Below, piece by piece: positions 29,201 to 39,000 of a DNA stretch of 64,000 nt; the first letter of the stretch is position 1; every line of letters begins with the position of its first letter. The position numbers were made by a program, and so were the translations under genes. The notes beneath the pieces were generated by a model. It was not told where the DNA came from. It searched no databases and saw only the letters and a list, made by a program, of their open reading frames with translations. The stretch comes from Scatophagus argus. Its lineage: Eukaryota > Chordata > Actinopteri > Scatophagidae. The DNA lies in assembly GCF_020382885.2 (NCBI RefSeq), contig NC_058508.1, forward strand, positions 4,580,055 to 4,644,054, in the 5' to 3' direction.

Positions 29201-31249
29201 CTGTTGTTGCTCCAGGATCGTGGTGGTTTTTGTCTGACTTATGAGGCATCAATGACCCGTCTGTTCAGGGAAGGCAGGACAGAAACTGTTCGGTCCTGCA
29301 CCAACGAGAGCTCTGCCTTCGTCAAAGCTCTAGAGAACAGAGAGGTACTGATGAAATACTTGATTTGTGTGTCTCTTTAAGTCTTGAAAGTGAAAGCTCA
29401 AACCAAATTTCAAACTCCCACTAAGTTTTAATGTCCATCTAAAATCCAGTCTAAAATCACCATGATGGTGTATTTCTAGTGAATTTCAAGTTTATAGCCG
29501 ATTCCAAAGTGATTTTATTTTGTAGAAGTCAAAGTGTGATTTGTATTGACAGGCAGAGGAACAATGCAGGCGTCTCTTCCGACTGGCTTCCGAGCGTCAC
29601 CAAAACCTTTATCGTATGGCTATGACTGGAGCTGGGATTGACAGACACCTCTTCTGCCTGTATGTGGTGTCCAAATACCTGGGGGTGGAGTCACCCTTCC
29701 TAAAAGAGGTGAGCTTTTGGTTTGGGTCACTGTTACATCGGTATTCTAGTCTTTTCGTAGCGAAAAACACAGAATATGTATAGTGACAGTTGTGTCATAA
29801 CAAAATATATGTGAATTAACAGTAACAACACGCTTCACATGCCACATTTGCCCAGTGTTCACGATCTTAGCATGCTGACATTTACTTATTAACAGTAAAG
29901 GAATGTTACAACTGATGAACAGCTATGAAAGTCCAGTTATGAGATCAGTACAGATGAAAAGTCAAAGTTCATCGATGTTTGAAAGCCGACAGAGATGCGT
30001 GTGCAGTGGGATGATGTGTGAAATCCTGCCTTCTGATGTTCTGCTTCACTGATCTCTCTTTGTTTCTCTCTCACGTCACTCTCACATTCCAGGTTTTGTC
30101 TGAACCTTGGCGTCTGTCCACCAGTCAGACCCCAGTGCAACAGATGGAGCTGTTTGACTTGAAGAACCACCCCGATTTCATATCGCTGGGCGGAGGTTTC
30201 GGACCCGTGAGTGACACATACTTTTTGCCATGGAATACAGAAGATAATTATATGGTTGTAAACATGCACACACACACTGGTGTGTTTGTGCGAGACATTA
30301 ATGCTGATCTCCTGTGACCTCTGTGTGGTTATGTCAGGTTGCCGATGATGGTTATGGGGTCTCGTACATCATCGTGGGCGAGGATATGATCAACTTTCAT
30401 GTTTCCTCCAAACACTCCTGTGGTGAGACTGTGAGTAAAGCCTTTGTTACATCCACCGGTGTTCAGATGAGGTCAAATCAGATCCCAGTTGGTATGGTTT
30501 TGGGATCAAACAGCACACAGTGTTTAATGCCATGTTGTATTAGTATCATATGGCAAGATCGTTTCTACATCTACAGAGATTTCTGTGGAATATTACACAA
30601 TAACACTTCAAATTAGTTATTTTCTGAGGAGTAAGCCTGGCTCAAGTTTCCATCAATTCATTCATAAACCACAAAGCACATGACAGGACAAGAGAAACTG
30701 CAGTGCTTGGCTGTCTGTTTTCACATCCTCTTTTCACAAACTCTTTGCCATCGTGGAATCCTTTGTTTGTGAATTCTTTAATAGAGCCGGATCCATAAGT
30801 CAGCCAGGTCCATATGTGAGCCACTATCAGCTGGTTGCAGATATCAGTGTATAGTGGACTGATGAGTAAAAAGAAATTCAGGAAACCTTGTATCATTAAA
30901 TAGTTAATCCTCCAGAGAGCACTGACAAGTTGTATCCACTGTATCAAGACTGTGTTACGTGTTTATGTCAAATAAAATAAATCACTATTATCTCTATCTC
31001 CACATCCTGGCTTATCCTCCTTTTTCTCTCTCTTGAGGATTTCATTCTCTACCAGTCGTTTTCACTCTTTGCTTTTTCCCCTCCCTCTTTTTAATACTCG
31101 ATTTTTTTTCTCCATTGCAGGACTCACACAGGTTTGGTGCACAGATAAGCAAAGCTCTTCAAGACATCATGGCGCTCCTCTCTGCTGACACCAAAACCCC
31201 CTCATCCTCCAAAGGCACAACCCAGTCTCAGTCCAAGAAGCTCCTCTGA
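9752..31249 (+). CDS. cpt1c: Carnitine O-palmitoyltransferase 1, CPT1C-lineage (complete, 18 coding exons)
   Basis: Transfers long-chain acyl groups from CoA to carnitine; CPT1A/B act at the outer mitochondrial membrane, mammalian CPT1C mainly at the ER. Exons: 9752-9892, 11041-11180, 13321-13498, 13803-13904, 14006-14143, 15439-15516, 15684-15791, 16510-16597, 17094-17289, 18336-18524, 18989-19094, 20982-21098, 27811-27975, 29216-29344, 29553-29708, 30093-30206, 30338-30430, 31121-31249. All phases join, giving 788 residues (CPT1A 773). Visible: N-terminal regulatory MAEAHQ with Glu3 and His5; membrane segments about 56-75 and 107-125; catalytic His475 in [56 protein letters not shown] Ser/Lys-rich tail extends beyond the CPT1A end. 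[21 protein letters not shown] and TPVQQM read closer to CPT1C than to CPT1A/B. CPT1 identity is certain; the paralogue call is strong but unverified (zebrafish name cpt1cb may apply). Confidence 0.93.
10306..10680 (+). repeat. Interspersed fish repeat with TTAGGG-like core
   Basis: GT-rich flanks enclose TGTGGGGACAAAAATCT, TGTGAGGACTCGTCTTACTT and a run of GGTTAGG/TTAGGG variants (about 10455-10540). I recall this as a widespread intronic repeat of fish. It lies in the intron after coding exon 1 of cpt1c. Confidence 0.6.
12180..12204. repeat. (CA)n microsatellite
   Basis: A dozen CA units in the intron between cpt1c coding exons 2 and 3. Confidence 0.9.
14256..14293. repeat. (TA)n microsatellite
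   Basis: About 18 TA units shortly after cpt1c coding exon 5. Confidence 0.9.
15921..16296 (-). mobile_element. Truncated Tc1-like element, family B
   Basis: The low end carries a terminal motif (ACTACATGGACAAAAGCATT). Minus-strand frames resemble the C-terminal Tc1/mariner transposase but are frameshifted. Sequence such as CTTCTGGGAAGGCATTTCAC recurs in related copies at 37.6 and 48.2 kb. The far end is missing. It lies in the intron between cpt1c coding exons 7 and 8. Confidence 0.7.
16484..16507. repeat. (GT)n microsatellite next to an exon
   Basis: Alternating GT/TG ends in GTGTGTCAG, which serves as the acceptor of cpt1c coding exon 8. The repeat takes the place of a normal polypyrimidine tract. 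Confidence 0.7.
19384..20825 (+). mobile_element. Decayed Tc1/mariner transposon
   Basis: Begins with a terminal-type sequence (CTACCAGTTGAACGTTTGGA), then leader, transposase relic and a post-transposase AT-rich segment. It matches the usual layout of a 1.4-1.6-kb fish Tc1 element. The 3' inverted repeat is eroded, so the right edge is approximate. It sits between cpt1c coding exons 11 and 12 in the same orientation. Confidence 0.8.
19783..20704 (+). pseudogene. Tc1 transposase relic
   Basis: The frame opens [17 protein letters not shown] and continues, after a stop near 19858, with the paired helix-turn-helix region ([19 protein letters not shown]). Later pieces resemble [12 protein letters not shown] and the catalytic-region motif [11 protein letters not shown]. 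Several stops and frameshifts break it, and the middle is deleted relative to the usual length of about 340 residues. Inactive. Confidence 0.82.
21099..27810 (+). other. Largest cpt1c intron (6.7 kb)
   Basis: Lies between coding exons 12 and 13. No supported gene is seen. It contains a possible SINE-head fragment (about 22540-22600), a G-rich run after T-runs near 24637-24664, and otherwise AT-rich unique sequence. Open frames such as the one at 22514-22948 have neither family similarity nor splice context. Confidence 0.6.
22545..22600 (+). repeat. Possible SINE head fragment
   Basis: GCAAGACGGTTCCTGGTTCGAATC resembles the B-box portion of the SINE copies at 2.4 and 52.5 kb, but the body and tail are absent. 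Confidence 0.4.
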
Positions 31250-31380
31250 ACATGAGAGGCTTCTCACCGCGTGGACAGATATCTCCCTCAAGGAATGATC
31301 TCGAACCCTTAATGCTGAAAGCGCATCCTAAGACGTGAAGCATAAAATAAATCTGATAAAAGTGAATTTTTTGTGAGTAG
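31250..31380 (+). terminator. cpt1c 3' UTR with candidate poly(A) signal
   Basis: The first AATAAA after the stop codon is at 31346-31351, about 100 nt downstream. A longer 3' UTR cannot be excluded because further AATAAA motifs occur near 32930 and 33740. Confidence 0.45.
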
Positions 31381-33340
31381 AATCAAAGGGAGATTCCAGC
31401 CTAAACTTGGAGAGCAGATGCTCTTTAGTTATCTGCAATCATTTTAAGACACAACAATAACATAATTTTAGGCCCTTTAACAAACAAGATAAACTGAAAA
31501 CTCCAGGTGCTCTTTCAGGTTAGATACGTAATCTACACCTTCATTTTTGATCTTTTTTCACTTCCTGAAGTTTCAGAGGAATACATGAGTGGACCTGTGT
31601 GTCAGAGCACTGGAACCCCTCACTTGATTTACAGTCTTCCTTTTAAAAATGATAGACTTCAGCAGCATTTCTGCGTGAATGGGCTGTTGAATATTTGACC
31701 GCTATTTGACAGCATGAACACATGTTCATGCAGGTTTTATTTTTATCGTTCCATTAGCTAGAGAGAAGGCAAAAGTGCTTCCAATCCCAACTTTCTCTAA
31801 GGATAAGGAACCAGAGAAGGACAATTTTCTTGTTCTTTTATTTTCCTTTCTTTTTTTTTTTATAGAAAGAAGGAGCAAAGATTATCTTGGCTTACGAAGG
31901 AAGTCATTAGCAGCCAAGTAAGGAGCGTAGAAAGAGTGACAAATCTCCTTGCCATTAGACAGGAAGCAATAAATGAAATGATGCCACGCAAGTCAGCCAG
32001 CTGACACAGTACCAAGTCAAGGGTACAGAGTGTGAGCTGTTGTTCTTTGCTGAATATCAGATAAGCTTAAAGACTAAAGGAAGTAGGGGAGATAAACCTC
32101 ACTGAAGGGGTATGGTTATTTAGGTGTTATTACAAGATAGCTCAGTTAGTATTTTTTTATTGTCATTTAATATGAAAGATGGGACTGGAGGTTTTTATGA
32201 GCTAGACAATGACAGCCCCATTCTTGAGAAATGGCTACTATAAACGTTTTCCAGTTGATGCTGAAGGTTACATTTACTTATCACCTGATCTCTGGACAGG
32301 CCACATACCACAGCCTAACTAATAATGAACTGCTCGGTGTCTTCCCTTCCTCATAAAGCATTTCCAAAGAGTTCCCACAGTCAAAATATGAAGTAAAAGT
32401 ATAAATATTTTGTTAGCAAAAGCATTTCAGCTATATAAATGAGAGGTACTCATTATGCAGCAGAATTTCTAAATACATTATTATATGTTAATGAGCATGT
32501 TAGCAGGATTTAATATCAAAAACATTGCCTCATCAGGTTTCACATGGACTGAAATGCACAGCTTAGCTTGGGGATCTCCACGTGCCAGCTGGAAGGCCAC
32601 CAACTCATCTGCTCAGACGAGACAAATTGATACCAAATGCTAAATTATCATGTGTCATTGCATTACAGACATCGAATCCAAGTGCTTTCATATGAATTCA
32701 CATTTACGTTCTCCGATTACACTAAGTGTTTTCAGTAGCAGATAACACCATTAAAGTGATCGTGTGTGGTTTTACTGAGATCAGGGGATAACTCACAGTG
32801 TGATCCTTTTATTTTTTTTAGAAAGGATGGAAGGAAAGCAGGAAGGATGGGAGAAGAAAAAGAGGTGCAAATGACTTTTGGCTATTGTTTTTAGTTTCAC
32901 TTTTCATTGTTGGCGGATGATTTAATAAAATGGAGCCATTTTAGGTCCATTGTTTGATGATGTGCTTGAGTTTATCAGACAGAGCTGTGTGTTACTGCTG
33001 TTGGCTGAAACACAGCTCAGTTGGACTGTTGTCACGTTGTGTATAGTCGCATTGCCTTATTCTTACATTCACTGAAACGATTATTTTTGTTTTTCCCTTC
33101 ACAACATCAGTGCTGTGAAGGGGGTGACCAACACGGGGCAAGCGGGACTTGTTGGTCATTTAGATGGTAGACTTGTGGGCCAGTGGCACTTCAGTCAGGA
33201 TTTCCTTGGCCAACACTCACACCTGGTTTTAAAGCTATGGCATTTTAAGAAACACATCTGTGCCTGAATTTAAGTATTCACTCAAACAGTTTCAATGCAA
33301 TTTCTTAATCAATGCAATTCCTGAGGGAACCTTTGTAACA

Positions 33341-33375
<35 letters not shown>

Positions 33376-35600
33376 ATAACAATGTACTGCACTTGCTCAG
33401 TTAGTTAGCATCGTTGTGCGCAGTGATGTAGTGGTCAAGTCGAGCATTAACGCTGCTGTATAGCAGATATTTCAGAGTCAGAGTCTTGTTTTCCACTCAT
33501 AACATCAACATATTCATGGTCTAATATGAATAGAAACATTGACTACAAACGGTCTGGTTTTGTTAGCATTCCACCACATCTCTGCTCATGTTTTCTAACT
33601 CTTAACTTAATCATATTCATCTTGGGCTTAATATCTGTCTGTATCTGACCACAATCTGTCTCAGGTTGGCTGATTTTCTAGACGGCATAAAAGAGTTTAG
33701 TTTTCCAGTACTTAACATTTATAAATCCTTTCCGGTAATAAAATAAAGTCTCCCTTTGTCTCTTTAAGAAGGGCTTTTTATTCTAAGATTAATTCATTTC
33801 CGAGGTTTGGAGTTTCAGTTAAGTGCACCATTAGCGATACAGATCTAATTCTCATCAATTGTTATTCACTTCATGCCTCAGCCTACCTGTGAAGTCTGAC
33901 TGTTTGTGTGCCTCAGTCTATTCAAGATGTAATGGGCGTCCTCATGCTGTCAGTTTGTTTGAATAATGAGCCTCAGACCTAGTTTGAACTAAAGCTTATT
34001 AGCTTAGTTATTTCCTAATTATTTGATACATTTTTATGGTTTATTTCTGTGTAACCTGTACAACTACTCTTTTGACCCTCGATTAATAGTGATGCATGAC
34101 CACGTTTGATGAATTTGCGGGTATGGTAGTTCTGTATTCGTATTTACTGATTTTACACTCCGAAAGATGCTTGTTATTGCTTTGTTTTTGTCAGTGCTTT
34201 TCATTCTTAAACTTATTTAAATGTCGGGTGTTGGCTTTGTGAAGGAGGCCTTTTATAGACGGTGATGGCGTGTTACGTGAAATAAAATACTGATCTTACA
34301 GTGCATTTTCATTTGGCCAGTTCTTTTGGTGAATAAATGTTTTTGTTGTATAATTGTCAAGTAAAAACAAATATGGTCAGAGTCTTGGTGAAGATGGCTC
34401 ACTACAGGAAAAATGTCAGTTAAAACAAAGCCCCATTTGCCTTTAAAATACAATGCTGGGCCACTTCAAACTGATATGCCTGTTCTCACAAGGATCTGCA
34501 ACACGTGCACCAATGCTTTATAACCACACTCATAAATACATAATGCTTCAGACTTACGATGAATCGTAAGTCCCGTCTATGTTTACGACTTGATATTGTG
34601 CATCACATAGCATTGTGAGTGTAGTTAGCTGCAGGTTTCCAAATTATCTGCTGGTGCTGTCCTTGGTGCTGAAATAAAAGCCATTTTCCTTGTCTTGCAC
34701 CTATAATATTCTCTAAACAATATAATACCAACATATAGTCTGTCGTCAAAATGATAAACAGCGAGGTGTGACTGTGGGTGAGCGAGCAAATCATAAACGC
34801 ACTGCTATAATATTCTCATAACACTTCCGTCAGACTCCCAGTGACAGATAAACCATTCACAGACTGCCAACAATCCTAATACTCCTTTTTTTGTATATTT
34901 ATTCAGCTAAGTGTGTTGCATTACACCATCCATGAACAGAAAGGATCTAACTGCAATAAATTTGGTTTTAAAGCAGTCAGCACAATTATCAGCTAATGCT
35001 CAACCACAGTATGGGGAAGCTGAAACAAATAAAGGGAGCAATAAACAGCTAACATCACTATTACTTCTGTGATACCTCTTGATCCTGTGTGGGAGGAAGG
35101 GTCTACAGTGAATAACCCACATAAAAAGTAATTGAAATGACAATTTAAATCTTAATTATACAACCAAGACAAATAGATCCAGTTGTATCCTTCAGGCCTC
35201 CCAGGCTCGTTTTGCTGGAGTGCTGTATAACACTGATGATACGTGTTCTTCAACATCTCGAACATTTCCATGATGCACCTGAAGTGGTCACCGCTGAAAG
35301 GAGTTCATGGAACACACGTATAGATTCACTTGTGAACCTTTCGGACACACTGACGCGACAACACAAGAAGCCGGACGTGTCACTAGTACATGTCCTCTCT
35401 TAAGACACAGCAAGCAGCAAAACAAAACAAAACAAAAATGTAGATACTCATCCCACGTCAAAAGTAGGCCACTCGGCTTGTTAGACTGTGGGTGTACCTT
35501 GGCCGTGAAGGGCAGATAAGGCTTAAATCGGGTTTTGAGTGGGAGCTTCAAACTTTCCAGACTGCATTTCGGGGGGTTGAAATCATATTGTTAAGATTAT
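31381..35600. other. Intergenic region between cpt1c and the membrane-protein gene
   Basis: No exon with supporting splice sites or family similarity is visible. A (GT)n tract lies at about 33341-33372. The rest is AT-rich, apparently unique sequence. Confidence 0.5.
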
Positions 35601-35631
35601 ATCGCTGCTTTTGCTTGTTCAGTACACATTT

Positions 35632-35721
35632 GGAAAGTCCGGGTATTCTATGAGATCATTTGTGAAGACGAAAGGGGGTGAGGCAGATACCTCATGTGAA
35701 AACCAGAAAGTGAAAGTAAAC
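35632..35721 (+). promoter_or_regulatory. NF-kB-like site and ISRE/IRF element
   Basis: GGAAAGTCCG (35632-35641) is the reverse complement of a near-consensus NF-kB site. GAAAGTGAAAGTAAAC (35706-35721) fits the interferon response/IRF pattern GAAANNGAAANN and ends immediately before a tiny upstream ORF. Both lie within 101 bp of the predicted ATG. Whether they are upstream of or inside the transcript is unknown. Confidence 0.5.
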
Positions 35722-35736
35722 ATGCTCGGAGGATGA
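35722..35736 (+). other. Four-codon upstream ORF overlapping the start
   Basis: ATG CTC GGA GGA TGA. Its TGA (35734-35736) overlaps the predicted main ATG (35733-35735) as ATGA. The overlap is seen directly; an effect on translation is inferred and depends on the true transcription start. Confidence 0.5.
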
Positions 35737-35958
35737 ACGCGGCTCTGCAGCCAACACCACAACAGGGTAAGCACAGAAATACATCGGCTACTCTTTATAT
35801 TCACTGGGCGACTTCCTCTGACTCAAATGCAACAGAGTCCACGCTTCGGATGGTCGCTTATTGAACCGTTCCACAGCTACAAATTAGGAGTGAAGAGATT
35901 TGTCATTGTCTTTGTGAACGTTGCTGAGAGGCTTTCGGAGGTTTGCAGACTGTCGTGT

Positions 35959-36001
<43 letters not shown>

Positions 36002-39000
36002 CCCGCAGGGGAGCAACGGCCTCGACGACGCTACAGGTTAGATGACAGACACGCTGAAGCTGTTCTTAGAAGGTCACCATACCGTGTGTGGCCGCGTGTG
36101 CTTTGCGTTCGCTCTGACGCACTTGAGAACGTTGAAGTGCATGAGAGACTCGTGTTACCTTCAGGTCACAGCTTTCTTTAAGGGGCGTCTGTTTTATTGC
36201 GGTCCCTCTCACATAAATTCTTTGAGCTAAAAATTTGAAATTAGTGTGTACCTTAATATCTAAGGTGTTATATTTGCTGCATTGTTTTAGGAGACATGAG
36301 TCATATAGTAGATTATTGTAAATGTGATTTTCCTTTGAAAGAAATTAGTTTAGAAATTGTTTTTACGTTAGCATTGGGGTCATTTTTGTTTCCTGAAATA
36401 TTCCTTTATCCTGTCCTTTTTTTTTAAATGTATTGCGCTTGTATTTGTACATTTACATACTGAGTGCGTTAATTATTGGCTGATCAAAAATTTTTGTCCC
36501 GTGGATGAAACCTCACCAAATTCTGCATGGTCGTCTGGTGTCAGTTTCCCTGAAGGTGGGGCTGCAAAGATCACCTGCATTGAAAAAAACTGAATGGTCA
36601 TCAGTTTAAGGCAAAAATACAAAGTATTTACTGGTTTCAGCTTCCTGAACGTGAGTTTTTGCTGCTTTCTTCTGTTTATGTCATTGTAATCTTTGGCTTT
36701 TGCACTGTTGCTCAGACGTAACTGCTGATCTGTGAAATTGTGCTGCACATTTGTCATAACTTTCTGATCAAACGAGTGAAATCACCAAATTAATAGATAA
36801 GGAAAATAATCTTAAATTGTTTTTTGTGTATTATTTGTGGTGTATATATAATTTAAAGCTGCCACCACGACATGCACATTATAATATATATATACCATCA
36901 CACACAGTGCAGGTTGCTCTGTGATAAATACTGTTGAAGCCTCCTGTTCATTAACATTCCACATCAAGCAGCAGCAATGCGCACACTGCATGCAAAGTTG
37001 ACTCAGCAACATCACAGAAGGAAGATAATGTTAGCCAGAGTCTCTCCTTAGATTAGTCACCTTTGTCTGCTGAATCATTGTTTCTTTGCAGCTGACCCCG
37101 TTTGAAACCCCTTGAAATCACATCTGCAACAACAAATGTGTTCAAATTCATAGAAAGCTTTCTCTGATCCCAGAAACCAGAGTTTGAGTCCAGACTCTGC
37201 ACTGTGGTTAGGCTTAGCCAACAAAAAGCACTTTGGTTAGGATTAGTCAATTTGTGTAGTTTTCATTTGAATTTAAATGAGCTTTATATTTTCGTGATGA
37301 TGTATGCATCAGACCTCTGAAACATGCTTAGCGTGGGCTTAAGAGAAAAATTCTGACCGCACTTTGTCTGCAGACTCGCACAGAAAGGCTTCTGTTTGCA
37401 GTAAACAAGCTGGTAGAAACTTGCTAGCCTAGCTACATCAAAACTGAACTGAACTGAATATTGTTGTTGTTTTGGACTGTCGGTCAGTCAATCGCTCCAT
37501 TTTGTCTGACACTTATACTTATTGCAGGAGATTTTTAATATGTTAGATAGATATAGATAGATTACATAATAGGTTAGATACACTAGATGGATAAAAATAT
37601 TGGGACAAGAGACTATTACACCAACAGGGACCTCGATGATTTACAATTTCATTGTATTCCTTGTACAATGACAATAAAGGCTTCTGATTCTGATTCTGAT
37701 GACACTACATTCTAAATACATAGATTTCAATATGGAGTTGCCCCCCCCCCCCCCCCCCCCCTCTTTGCAGCTCCAACAGCTTCCACTCTTCTGGGAAGGC
37801 TTTCCACAAGATACTGAAGTGTTTCTCTGGGAATTTTGATGACATTGATGTTGGAACAAAAGGTCTGGCTCACAGTTTCTGTTCCAGTTCATCCCAGAGG
37901 TGTTTGATGGGGTTGAGATCAGGGCTCTGTGTGGACCAGTCAGATTCTTCCACACCAAACTCATCCAGTCATGTCTTTATGGACTTTGCTTTGTGCACTG
38001 GGCCACAGTCATGCTGGAACAGAAAAGGGCCTTCCCCAAACTGCTGCCACAAAGTTGGAAGCATAGCATTGTCCAAAATGTCTTGGTATGCTGAAGCATT
38101 AAGATTTCCCTTCACTGGAAGTCAGGGTTCGAGCCCAACCCCTGAAAATCAGCTCCATACCACACCTGAATTCAGTAATGAATAGGTGTGTCCTAGTACT
38201 TTTGCCCATATAGTGTACCTCTAAAGGGAACATAAGATCATCTTAGATAACCTTAGATGAAGCTTCCTTATAATAAACTGTGTTTCACACCATTGTGCAA
38301 GTACAGTGTGTTCTGATGTACGTGATGATGATGATGATACATCTGTACTCATGTAGGAACATGGCAGACACAGCAGTTCTCATGTCTAAGCAGTGCATCA
38401 AACCAGGGAGTTTCAAGTGACTTCATGGTGTGTCTGTTTGTTAATGGCTTCAATTGAACTGGTGCAGAGTCAGTGGTAATAAGATGAAATGTGAGTTTCA
38501 CTTCCTCATTGATACGTGTGTTTCCCCCCCTACTTTTCCCTTTGTTTGTTCTCACTGAGCTGTGGCTTTTGGCAGTGAATCAGTTCAAGGGGAAGTGGCT
38601 GTTGATTAATGATGAACGTCTGAACTTTGCTGAGTATCTGTGAGGCATACCAGATTTGTCATTACTTTTGTTTCTACTTCATGTGTGATTGTGATATATA
38701 TTTTGATATATGTTTGCTGAATCAAGCAAAATTTGAGTAAAATGTCATATATTGCATTTACTTTTGTCATTTGCTCAAACCAATTTTTTTTTTCGAGAGA
38801 TACTTTTTATTTGAAGTATTGAAGTGCTTCACAATAAAAGACAGAAGTGAGAGACAGGTGTAGGTTAAGGTGCTTTTTAAAGCTGTCCACAGTGTCAACA
38901 GTCCAGAGCTTTAAAGTTTCGGCATAACGTCGAAGACACGATCTGGATTGAGGAACAACCGAAAAGCACTGATTGTGGTATAGAACTGCATTAGGTCTTA

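Noticed and set aside
36042..36230. Open frame starting MTDTLKLFLEGHHTVCG after a TACAG
   Set aside because: No family similarity, no downstream donor, and it lies in the first intron of the membrane-protein gene.
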